Assembly (NCBI GenBank): GCA_025464125.1
Contig: JAODLU010000345.1
Span: 1 to 7,607, forward strand
Length of the DNA stretch: 7,607 bases
Reading direction: 5' to 3'
Source of the DNA: Microbacteriaceae bacterium
GTDB lineage: Bacteria; Actinomycetota; Actinomycetes; Actinomycetales; Microbacteriaceae
Under the pieces are notes generated by a model. The model did no database searches. It was given only the letters and a program-made list of their open reading frames with translations, and had not been told where the DNA came from. Position numbers and translations under genes: made by a program. This document shows positions 1 to 4,920 of the stretch, one piece after another (the stretch's first letter is position 1; every line of letters begins with the position of its first letter).

Positions 1-1
1 C

Positions 2-262
2 ACGAGCGAAGACCGCGGCTACCGCAAGACCCGCCGCGGTTACGTGCTGAGCAACAAGATGGACAAAACCATCGTCGTCGAGGTCGAGGACCGCGTTAAG
101 CACCCGCTGTACGGCAAGGTCATCCGCCGCACGTCCAAGGTCAAGGTCCACGACGAGTCAAACTCCGCCGGTATCGGCGACCTGGTACTCATCAACGAGA
201 CCCGCCCGCTGAGCGCCACCAAGCGCTGGCGCCTCGTCGAGATCCTCGAGAAGGCCAAGTAA
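2..262 (+). CDS. rpsQ: 30S ribosomal protein S17 (5' end cut off by window)
   Basis: S17 is a primary 16S rRNA-binding protein of the 30S body with an OB-fold. The reading frame is open from base 2 and gives 86 visible residues, ending with TAA at 260-262. The segment [19 protein letters not shown] followed by [20 protein letters not shown] is the typical bacterial S17 core, and the C-terminal [13 protein letters not shown] is also typical. S17 is usually about 85-100 residues, so only a short N-terminal piece, including the start codon, is missing. An internal GTG at 44 is in frame, but it would delete the conserved [10 protein letters not shown] segment, so it is not the start. The gene sits directly before rplN with a 32-nt gap, which is the standard order at the S10/spc junction. 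The identification is firm; only the N-terminus is unknown. Confidence 0.96.
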   Translation, partial: TSEDRGYRKTRRGYVLSNKMDKTIVVEVEDRVKHPLYGKVIRRTSKVKVHDESNSAGIGDLVLINETRPLSATKRWRLVEILEKAK

Positions 263-294
263 GCCCCGGCTTGCTTCGATAAAGGACACAACTC

Positions 295-663
295 ATGCTT
301 CAGCAGGAATCCAGGCTCAAGGTCGCAGATAAAACCGGCGCCATGGTGCTGCTCACGATTCGCGTACTCGGTGGCTCAGGCCGTCGTTACGCAGGCCTCG
401 GCGACGTCATCGTCGCCACGGTCAAAGATGCGATCCCTGGCGGCAACGTCAAGAAGGGTGACGTCGTCAAGGCAGTCATCGTTCGCACCAAGAAGGAGAC
501 CCGTCGCTCAGACGGCTCTTACATCAAGTTTGACGAGAACGCCGCCGTCATCCTGAAGCCTGACGGGGACCCTCGTGGTACCCGCATCTTCGGACCGGTC
601 GGCCGTGAGCTTCGTGACAAGAAGTTCATGAAGATCATCTCGCTGGCACCGGAGGTCATTTAG
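295..663 (+). CDS. rplN: 50S ribosomal protein L14
   Basis: L14 is a universally conserved 23S rRNA-binding protein at the subunit interface that contributes to inter-subunit bridges. The ORF encodes 122 residues, exactly the usual bacterial length. Recognisable blocks are [20 protein letters not shown] (residues 23-42), [29 protein letters not shown], and the C-terminal [20 protein letters not shown] followed by ISLAPEVI. The ATG at 295 is preceded by AAAGGA (281-286), 8 nt upstream. Two things look unusual. The near-invariant ADN[T/S]GA motif reads ADKTGA, with Lys13 encoded by AAA, and the normally charged residues after it (R/K) are replaced by Met-Val. The start reads MLQQES where I would expect MIQ. 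The next gene follows after 2 nt, so translation is probably coupled. Confidence 0.98.
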   Translation: MLQQESRLKVADKTGAMVLLTIRVLGGSGRRYAGLGDVIVATVKDAIPGGNVKKGDVVKAVIVRTKKETRRSDGSYIKFDENAAVILKPDGDPRGTRIFGPVGRELRDKKFMKIISLAPEVI

Positions 664-665
664 TC

Positions 666-1088
666 ATGGCGAACATTCGCAAGGGCGATCTCGTCCAGGT
701 AATCAGCGGCCCGACCCAGGATCGCGGCGGGGATCGCGGCAAGCAGGGTCGTGTCATCGAGGTAATCGTCGACAGGGACCGTGTCATTGTCGAAGGTGTC
801 AACTTCGTGACCAAGCACCTGCGCGTCGGCCAGACCGACCGCGGCGGCAAGACCGGTGGCATCGAGACCCATGAGGCCCCGATCCACGTGTCGAACGTGC
901 AGCTCGTCGACCCCGACACCAAGCAGCCGGCACGCGTCGGCTTCACGGTTTCCACCGACGCAGCAGGCAAGACGACCCGCACGCGCTACTTCAAGGCTTC
1001 CCGCCGCGCTGCGAAGCCGGCCAAGGCCAAGACCACCACCACCAAGGCGAAGACCGAAAAGGTCGAAGCCGATAAGGACGCCGAATAA
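666..1088 (+). CDS. rplX: 50S ribosomal protein L24 with basic C-terminal tail
   Basis: L24 is an early 50S assembly initiator that binds the 5' region of 23S rRNA. The 140 residues begin with a KOW-type segment (GDLVQVISG at residues 7-15, then GKQGRVIEV at about 25-33). This is followed by the conserved [20 protein letters not shown] and [15 protein letters not shown] (residues 64-78). Family members are typically about 100-105 residues. Here residues 111-140 form a Lys/Ala/Thr/Glu-rich low-complexity tail. The KOW loop carries an internal DRGGDRGK duplication, visible as a 10-bp direct repeat in the DNA. The ATG at 666 lies 2 nt after the rplN stop, with GGAGG at 651-655 inside the end of rplN. 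rplE follows after 2 nt. The identification is firm; the tail is probably disordered (inference). Confidence 0.97.
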   Translation: MANIRKGDLVQVISGPTQDRGGDRGKQGRVIEVIVDRDRVIVEGVNFVTKHLRVGQTDRGGKTGGIETHEAPIHVSNVQLVDPDTKQPARVGFTVSTDAAGKTTRTRYFKASRRAAKPAKAKTTTTKAKTEKVEADKDAE

Positions 1089-1090
1089 TC

Positions 1091-1696
1091 ATGACTGACA
1101 CTGCAGTAGCAGCTGGCACAGCTCCTATAAAGGCAGCCCAGCCGCGCCTCAAGCAGAAGTACAAGACGGAGATATCCGCCCAGCTGACCAAGGACTTCGG
1201 CTACACGAACGTGCACCAGGAGCCCGGAATCGTGAAGATCGTTGTCAACACCGGTGTCGGCGAGGCAGCCCGCGACGGCAAGATCATCGATGGCGCCGTC
1301 AAGGACCTCACGGCGATCACCGGCCAGAAGCCGCAGGTAACCGCCGCTCGCAAGTCGATCGCGCAGTTCAAACTTCGCGAAGGCCAGCCGATCGGCGCCC
1401 ACGTCACCCTCCGCGGTGACCGGGCCTGGGAATTCCTCGACCGCCTGCTCTCGCTCGCGCTTCCCCGCATCCGCGACTTCCGCGGCCTGTCAGACAAGCA
1501 GTTCGACGGCCACGGCAACTACACGTTCGGCATCACGGAGCAGTCCATGTTCCACGAGATCGACCAGGACAAGATCGACCGTGTTCGTGGTTTCGACATC
1601 ACTGTCGTGACCACTGCGAAGAACGACGACGAGGGTCGCGCGCTGCTCAAGGCGCTCGGCTTCCCGTTCCGCAACGCAGAGAACACCCCCGTCTAA
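1091..1696 (+). CDS. rplE: 50S ribosomal protein L5
   Basis: L5 binds 5S rRNA with L18 (and L25/CTC in some bacteria) in the central protuberance of the 50S subunit and contacts S13 and P-site tRNA. The protein has 201 residues. The body shows [19 protein letters not shown] (residues 46-64), [39 protein letters not shown], the signature [20 protein letters not shown] (residues 124-143), and the end [14 protein letters not shown]. It carries about 17 more N-terminal residues than the E. coli protein ([17 protein letters not shown]), an Ala-rich tail. No usable start lies between this tail and the conserved core, and ATG 1091 is 2 nt after the rplX stop, so I keep it. AAGGA at 1074-1078 is a distant ribosome-binding site. 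An 86-nt gap without rpsN follows. Confidence 0.98.
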   Translation: MTDTAVAAGTAPIKAAQPRLKQKYKTEISAQLTKDFGYTNVHQEPGIVKIVVNTGVGEAARDGKIIDGAVKDLTAITGQKPQVTAARKSIAQFKLREGQPIGAHVTLRGDRAWEFLDRLLSLALPRIRDFRGLSDKQFDGHGNYTFGITEQSMFHEIDQDKIDRVRGFDITVVTTAKNDDEGRALLKALGFPFRNAENTPV

Positions 1697-1731
1697 CTTT
1701 CAGACACACAACGCATCACCGATCACACAGG

Positions 1732-1756
1732 TCGGCATCCTCGAACAGGATGTCGA
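1732..1756 (+). promoter_or_regulatory. RNA hairpin in the rplE-rpsH gap
   Basis: The segment folds into a 10-bp stem with one G-U pair. The left arm is 1732-1741 (TCGGCATCCT), the loop is CGAAC (1742-1746), and the right arm is 1747-1756 (AGGATGTCGA). GG at 1730-1731 can pair with CC at 1759-1760 across a 2-nt AA bulge. No T-run follows, so it does not look like an intrinsic terminator. It lies just upstream of the rpsH ribosome-binding site (GAGGAAGG, 1765-1772). It could be a ribosomal-protein binding site for feedback control, an mRNA processing site, or a remnant of the lost rpsN slot. The pairing is directly visible; any function is inference. Confidence 0.5.
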
Positions 1757-1782
1757 AACCGGGTGAGGAAGGCACCACCATC

Positions 1783-2181
1783 ATGACAATGACAGATCCG
1801 GTCGCAGACCTGCTGACCAGACTGCGCAACGCGAACTCGGCGTACCACGAAACCGTGTCCATGCCGAGCAGCAAGCTCAAGTCCCACATCGCCGAGATCC
1901 TCAAGTCCGAGGGTTACATCGGCGGCTGGAAGGTCGAAGACGCTCGCGTCGGCAAGACGCTGACGCTCGAACTCAAGTACGGCCCGAACCGCGAACGCTC
2001 CATTGCGGGCATCAAGCGCGTGTCGAAGCCCGGCCTTCGCGTGTACGCCAAGTCGACTGAGATCCCCCGCGTTCTCGGTGGCCTCGGTGTCGCCATCCTC
2101 TCGACCTCCTCAGGCCTCCTCACGGACCGCCAGGCATCGAAGAAGGGCGTGGGTGTGGAAGTCCTCGCCTACGTGTGGTAA
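1783..2181 (+). CDS. rpsH: 30S ribosomal protein S8
   Basis: S8 binds the central domain of 16S rRNA and in E. coli is the translational repressor of the spc operon. Starting at ATG 1783 the protein is [20 protein letters not shown] and so on, 132 residues, the normal family length. The S8 signature [17 protein letters not shown] spans residues 102-118 and the end is the usual [11 protein letters not shown]. An in-frame ATG at 1750 would add 11 residues ([11 protein letters not shown]) with no family counterpart, and it sits inside a hairpin stem. The 1783 start has GAGGAAGG at 1765-1772, 10 nt upstream. A second ATG at 1789 is also possible, but MTMTDP is the usual actinobacterial beginning. 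rplF starts 6 nt after the TAA. The expected rpsN is missing between rplE and this gene. Confidence 0.97.
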   Translation: MTMTDPVADLLTRLRNANSAYHETVSMPSSKLKSHIAEILKSEGYIGGWKVEDARVGKTLTLELKYGPNRERSIAGIKRVSKPGLRVYAKSTEIPRVLGGLGVAILSTSSGLLTDRQASKKGVGVEVLAYVW

Positions 2182-2187
2182 CTCGAC

Positions 2188-2724
2188 ATGTCACGTATTG
2201 GTCGTCTTCCCATTGAGATCCCGTCAGGGGTCACCGTCACGGTCGATGGTTCAGCCATCGCCGTCAAGGGCCCGAAGGGTGAGCTCAGCCTCACCGTTCC
2301 GAGCCCCATCGAGGTAACCCTCGAAGATGGAACGCTTACGGTCACCCGTCCAGACGACGAGCGCGCTTCGCGTTCGCTGCACGGACTGACCCGCACGCTC
2401 ATCGCAAACCAGATCGTCGGCGTCACCGATGGCTACTCAAAGGGCCTCGAGATCGTCGGCACCGGTTACCGCGTGCAGGCAAAGGGCGCGTCGCTCGAGT
2501 TCGCGCTCGGCTTCTCGCACTCCATCACCGTTGACCCGCCAGTCGGCATCTCATTCGCTGTCGAAGGCAACAACAAGCTGACGGTGCATGGCATCGACAA
2601 GCAGGCTGTCGGCGAGGTCGCCGCAAACATTCGCAAGCTGCGGAAGCCGGAACCCTATAAGGGCAAGGGCGTTCGTTATGCAGGCGAGGTAGTCCGCCGC
2701 AAGGCCGGAAAGAGTGGTAAGTAA
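2188..2724 (+). CDS. rplF: 50S ribosomal protein L6
   Basis: L6 lies near the base of the L7/L12 stalk and the sarcin-ricin loop, where translation factors bind. The 178 residues match the usual length. The beginning is [17 protein letters not shown]. The protein has two related alpha/beta halves, about 1-80 and 81-178, with YRVQAKG (94-100) and LEFALGFSH in the second half. The C-terminal signature is [20 protein letters not shown] (residues 155-174). ATG 2188 is 6 nt after the rpsH stop. I see no good Shine-Dalgarno sequence upstream (only weak G-rich bases in the end of rpsH), so initiation probably depends on coupling to rpsH translation. rplR follows after 2 nt. Nothing unusual is visible in the protein. 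Confidence 0.98.
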   Translation: MSRIGRLPIEIPSGVTVTVDGSAIAVKGPKGELSLTVPSPIEVTLEDGTLTVTRPDDERASRSLHGLTRTLIANQIVGVTDGYSKGLEIVGTGYRVQAKGASLEFALGFSHSITVDPPVGISFAVEGNNKLTVHGIDKQAVGEVAANIRKLRKPEPYKGKGVRYAGEVVRRKAGKSGK

Positions 2725-2726
2725 TC

Positions 2727-3098
2727 ATGGCTCTCGGAACTAGAGGCAAGAGCAAGTCGGCCGCCAAGGGCCGCCGGCACGCGCGTCTTCGCAAGAAGGT
2801 CGTCGGCACCGAGGCGCGTCCGCGTCTCGTGGTCACACGATCGGCTCGCCACGTATTCGTCCAGGTGGTCGACGACAGCAAGGGTTTCACCCTCGCGTCG
2901 GCGTCGACCCTCGAGGCTGACATGCGCACCTTCGATGGTGACAAGACCGCCAAGGCCCGCAAGGTCGGCGAACTCGTCGCCGAGCGCGCGAAGAAGGCAG
3001 GCGTAGAAGCAGTCGTCTTCGACCGCGGAGGCAGCAAGTATGCAGGTCGCGTCGCGGCCATCGCCGACGGAGCACGGGAAGGCGGGTTGGACCTGTGA
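2727..3098 (+). CDS. rplR: 50S ribosomal protein L18
   Basis: L18 binds 5S rRNA together with L5 and anchors it in the central protuberance. The protein has 123 residues, close to the usual 115-120. The basic N-terminus ([20 protein letters not shown]) is followed by the conserved [20 protein letters not shown] (residues 31-50). The C-terminal signature is [20 protein letters not shown] followed by AREGGLDL (residues 97-123). ATG 2727 follows the rplF stop by 2 nt, with GGAAAGAG at 2707-2714 as a weak distant ribosome-binding site. The TGA stop (3096-3098) overlaps the proposed GTG start of rpsE by 4 nt (GTGA), a classic termination-reinitiation arrangement. Confidence 0.98.
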   Translation: MALGTRGKSKSAAKGRRHARLRKKVVGTEARPRLVVTRSARHVFVQVVDDSKGFTLASASTLEADMRTFDGDKTAKARKVGELVAERAKKAGVEAVVFDRGGSKYAGRVAAIADGAREGGLDL

Positions 3099-3805
3099 CC
3101 GACACGAGCAACACAAGCAAGGAGCAGCCAGTGGCTGACACTGTGGCACCGGAAGCAGAGGCAACGACCGAGGTCGTCGACGCTGCGGCCGTCACCGAGA
3201 CTGCAGCGAACGAGCCTCGTGAGGCACGTCGCGGCGGTCGCGAGCGCAACCCCAACCAGCAGCGCGGGAGCCGTGACTCTGAGAAGAGCCAGTTCCTCGA
3301 GCGCGTTGTGACCATCAACCGCGTTTCCAAGGTCGTCAAGGGTGGTCGTCGCTTCAGCTTCACCGCTCTCGTCGTCGTCGGAGACGGCAACGGACTGGTC
3401 GGCGTTGGTTACGGCAAGGCTCGCGAGGTACCTACGGCTATCTCGAAGGGCGTCGAAGAGGCGAAGAAGAACTTCTTCCGCGTTCCTCGCGTCGGCAGCA
3501 CCATCCCGCACCCCGTGCAGGGTGAGGCCGCAGCCGGCGTAGTGCTGCTGCGTCCCGCATCCGGTGGTACCGGCGTTATCGCTGGTGGCCCGGTTCGCGC
3601 CGTGCTCGAGTGTGCAGGCATCCACGATGTCCTCAGCAAGTCGCTCGGTTCGTCGAACACGATCAACATCGTGCACGCGACCGTCGCGGCCCTCAAGCAG
3701 CTGGAAGAGCCGAGTGCGGTCGCCGCACGTCGCGGACTTCCAGTCGAGGATGTCGCGCCAGCGCGTCTCCTTCGCGCACAGGCTGACGCGAAGGCAGGTG
3801 TCTGA
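3095..3805 (+). CDS. rpsE: 30S ribosomal protein S5 with acidic/Ala-rich N-terminal extension
   Basis: S5 helps maintain decoding accuracy and unwinds mRNA at the entry channel with S3 and S4. The conserved part starts around residue 66 ([19 protein letters not shown]). It contains the N-terminal dsRBD-like domain ([20 protein letters not shown], residues 87-106) and the C-terminal domain with [20 protein letters not shown] and [19 protein letters not shown]. The total is 236 residues from GTG 3095, against about 165 in E. coli. The extra ~60 N-terminal residues are Ala/Glu/Thr-rich, then Arg/Gly-rich ([17 protein letters not shown]). GTG 3095 overlaps the rplR stop (GTGA). An alternative in-frame GTG at 3131 has a better ribosome-binding site (AAGGAG, 3119-3124, 6 nt away) and would give 224 residues. 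The choice of start is uncertain; the identity is not. Confidence 0.96.
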   Translation: MTDTSNTSKEQPVADTVAPEAEATTEVVDAAAVTETAANEPREARRGGRERNPNQQRGSRDSEKSQFLERVVTINRVSKVVKGGRRFSFTALVVVGDGNGLVGVGYGKAREVPTAISKGVEEAKKNFFRVPRVGSTIPHPVQGEAAAGVVLLRPASGGTGVIAGGPVRAVLECAGIHDVLSKSLGSSNTINIVHATVAALKQLEEPSAVAARRGLPVEDVAPARLLRAQADAKAGV

Positions 3806-3990
3806 TGGCCGCTCGCCTGAAGGTGACCCAGATCAAGTCCAAAATCAGTGAAAAGCAGAACCAGCGCGACACGCTTCGGAGCCTCGGCCTGAAGCGCATC
3901 GGCGACGTCGTGGTGCGCGAGGACAACTCGCAGAACCGCGGTTACGTTCGCACCGTCGCTCACCTGGTCAAGGTCGAGGAGATTGACTAA
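3805..3990 (+). CDS. rpmD: 50S ribosomal protein L30
   Basis: L30 is a small 23S rRNA-binding protein of the 50S subunit, absent from some bacterial lineages. The 61 residues match the family length. Typical features are [20 protein letters not shown] (residues 5-24), the [18 protein letters not shown] core, and the C-terminal [17 protein letters not shown]. The ATG shares one base with the rpsE stop (TGATG, 3803-3807) and the TAA shares one base with the rplO start (TAATG, 3988-3992), so the gene is locked into coupled translation on both sides. AAGGCAGG at 3791-3798 is a plausible ribosome-binding site. Nothing unusual is visible. Confidence 0.97.
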   Translation: MAARLKVTQIKSKISEKQNQRDTLRSLGLKRIGDVVVREDNSQNRGYVRTVAHLVKVEEID

Positions 3991-4751
3991 TGGCTGACAC
4001 AGCGTCTAACAAAGACTCAGCGCCAGTAGAGAAGAAGGCGTCGGCAGCGAAGGCTCCGGCTAAGGCCGCAGCCCCCAAGGCCGCAGCCGCGAAGGCTCCT
4101 GCTGCCAAGGCTCCGGCCAAGGCTGCAGCACCGAAGGCCGCAGCCCCCAAGGCGGCCGCTGCTGACAAGGCTCCAGCCACGAAGGCTCCTGCAGCAAAGG
4201 CCGCAGCCCCCAAGGCTGAGGCACCCAAGGCTGCTGCAGCCGAGAAGGCGCCTGCCACGAAGGCTGCTCCAGTGAAGGCGAAAGCGAAAGCAAAGCCTGT
4301 CGAGGAAGCCCGCCCGCAGGTGCTGAAGATGCACCACCTTCGCCCGGCAGTCGGAGCCAAGAAGTCACGCATGCGTGTCGGTCGTGGTGAAGGCTCCAAG
4401 GGTAAGACCGCAGGTCGTGGTACCAAGGGTACGAAGGCGCGCTACCAGGTTCGCGCAGGGCTCGAGGGTGGAAACCTGAACAGCATCATGCGCACCCCGA
4501 AGCTGCGCGGGTTCAAGAACCCCTTCCGCGTCGAGTACCAGGTCGTCAACCTCGAGAAGCTCGTCGAGCTGTATCCGAAGGGTGGCGACGTCACCATCGG
4601 TGATCTCGTGGCCAAGGGTGCTGTCCGTAAGAACGAGAAGGTCAAGGTTCTCGGCTCGGGTGACATTGCGGTTAAGCTGAACGTTGCAGTTGACAAGGTC
4701 TCCGGCTCCGCTGAGCAGAAGATCGTTGCAGCGGGCGGCTCAATCAACTGA
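3990..4751 (+). CDS. rplO: 50S ribosomal protein L15 with long histone-H1-like N-terminal tail
   Basis: L15 is a late-assembly 50S protein that reaches into 23S rRNA. The ORF gives 253 residues against about 145-150 for a normal L15. Residues 1-105 are a low-complexity Ala/Lys/Pro tail built from variants of [13 protein letters not shown]. The L15 domain starts near residue 106 ([20 protein letters not shown]), followed by the glycine-rich [20 protein letters not shown] (129-148), [19 protein letters not shown] (168-186) and a normal C-terminus ending [10 protein letters not shown]. In the core the usual GFEGGQMPL reads GLEGGNLNS, an odd change. ATG 3990 overlaps the rpmD stop by one base and has GAGGAG (3976-3981) 8 nt upstream, so the tail is genuinely at the translated start. 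I infer the tail is disordered and RNA-binding. This is the last ribosomal gene before the 169-nt gap. Confidence 0.97.
   Translation: MADTASNKDSAPVEKKASAAKAPAKAAAPKAAAAKAPAAKAPAKAAAPKAAAPKAAAADKAPATKAPAAKAAAPKAEAPKAAAAEKAPATKAAPVKAKAKAKPVEEARPQVLKMHHLRPAVGAKKSRMRVGRGEGSKGKTAGRGTKGTKARYQVRAGLEGGNLNSIMRTPKLRGFKNPFRVEYQVVNLEKLVELYPKGGDVTIGDLVAKGAVRKNEKVKVLGSGDIAVKLNVAVDKVSGSAEQKIVAAGGSIN
4026..4295 (+). repeat. Degenerate Ala/Lys/Pro-coding repeat in rplO tail
   Basis: About 90 codons consist almost entirely of Lys, Ala and Pro (with occasional Glu, Asp and Thr), in units such as [10 protein letters not shown] and KAPAT. At DNA level a 19-bp unit, AAGGCCGCAGCCCCCAAGG, occurs three times exactly, at 4062-4080, 4134-4152 and 4197-4215. 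The offsets are 72 and 63 nt, both whole codons. The pattern points to growth by slippage or unequal recombination that kept the frame. The repeat is inside the coding sequence and is not a CRISPR or insertion element, because the spacers are themselves similar repeat units. Confidence 0.85.
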
Positions 4752-4757
4752 AGTCAA

Positions 4758-4790
4758 CCGGGCGGCACATGCCGCCCGGCGGCTTCGTTT
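4758..4790 (+). terminator. GC-rich hairpin after rplO, possible intrinsic terminator or attenuator
   Basis: A perfect 9-bp stem, CCGGGCGGC (4758-4766) with GCCGCCCGG (4771-4779), closes a 4-nt ACAT loop. It starts 6 nt after the rplO stop. The downstream stretch CGGCTTCGTTT (4780-4790) has only a short, interrupted T-run, so termination may be partial. Position and shape fit the end of the ribosomal-protein transcript, with read-through into secY. Actinobacterial terminators often lack a strong U-tract (established knowledge). The pairing is certain; the strength of termination is inference. Confidence 0.6.
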
Positions 4791-4820
4791 GACAGGTCGC
4801 CCAGGTGACTCCCCTAGGGT
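4789..4820 (+). promoter_or_regulatory. Candidate promoter for secY-adk-map
   Basis: A perfect -35-like box TTGACA lies at 4789-4794, overlapping the end of the hairpin's T-run. The nearest TANNNT-type -10 candidate is TAGGGT at 4815-4820, with a spacer of 20 nt. That is longer than the usual 16-19, so the pair is imperfect. No better -10 is visible at standard spacing. The location, about 100 nt before the secY start, is right for a separate secY promoter, but the call is tentative. Confidence 0.3.
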
Positions 4821-4824
4821 CACC
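4804..4824 (+). promoter_or_regulatory. Second hairpin/inverted repeat in the secY leader
   Basis: GGTGAC (4804-4809) is the reverse complement of GTCACC (4819-4824). Inside, CC (4811-4812) pairs with GG (4817-4818) around the loop CCTA, leaving T4810 bulged, for 8 bp in all. At DNA level a separate palindrome CCTAGG (4813-4818) is nested within it. It may be part of a double terminator with the upstream hairpin, or an operator over the candidate -10 box. The inverted repeat is visible; the role is not established. Confidence 0.45.
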
Positions 4825-4852
4825 GGCGAAGGCTTAACAGCGCTCAGCAACA

Positions 4853-4908
4853 ACTGTGTTCAGCCGGACTGTGTTTAGTCCAGCTTGGTCCAGTCAGACA
4901 GTGTTTAC
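4853..4908 (+). repeat. Three short direct repeats upstream of secY
   Basis: ACTGTGTTCAG (4853-4863), ACTGTGTTTAG (4868-4878) and ACAGTGTTTAC (4898-4908) share the pattern AC(T/A)GTGTT(T/C)A. Their start offsets are 15 and 30 nt. The middle copy also sits in a small hairpin: GGACT (4866-4870) pairs with AGTCC (4877-4881). GTCCAG is repeated at 4878-4883 and 4888-4893, 10 nt apart. The evenly spaced copies just before the secY ribosome-binding site could be protein-binding sites or leader RNA elements. They could also be chance in a short A/T-richer leader. Confidence 0.45.
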
Positions 4909-4910
4909 CC

Positions 4911-4916
4911 AGGAGG
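4911..4916 (+). promoter_or_regulatory. Strong ribosome-binding site that fixes the secY start
   Basis: AGGAGG lies 4 nt before GTG 4921. It is the best Shine-Dalgarno sequence in the window. It argues for the GTG start and against the in-frame TTG at 4885, which has no ribosome-binding site and would add a 12-residue leader (MVQSDSVYPGGL) not found in SecY. The 4-nt spacing is somewhat short. Confidence 0.8.
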
Positions 4917-4920
4917 ACTC

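Noticed and set aside
1111..1123. Small inverted repeat AGCTG-GCA-CAGCT at the start of rplE as an S8 operator
   Set aside because: It has only 5 bp with a 3-nt loop, cannot be extended, and is inside Ala-rich coding sequence where such repeats arise easily. The position is suggestive of the E. coli S8 site but the structure is too weak.
1750..1782. Extended S8 start at ATG 1750
   Set aside because: It adds 11 residues with no family match and lies in a hairpin stem. ATG 1783 gives the normal 132-residue protein with a good ribosome-binding site.
2525..3676. Long open frame on the - strand opposite rplF/rplR/rpsE (383 codons)
   Set aside because: It lies entirely antisense to three well-conserved ribosomal genes, has no recognisable domain and an Arg/Ala/Ser-rich composition. 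High GC at third positions produces such shadows.
4026..4295. CRISPR array or mobile repeat in the rplO tail
   Set aside because: The repeats are coding, in frame and imperfect. The intervals between exact copies are themselves repeat variants, not unique spacers.
4885..4920. Extended SecY start at TTG 4885
   Set aside because: There is no ribosome-binding site and the added leader is not SecY-like. AGGAGG directly before GTG 4921 settles the start.
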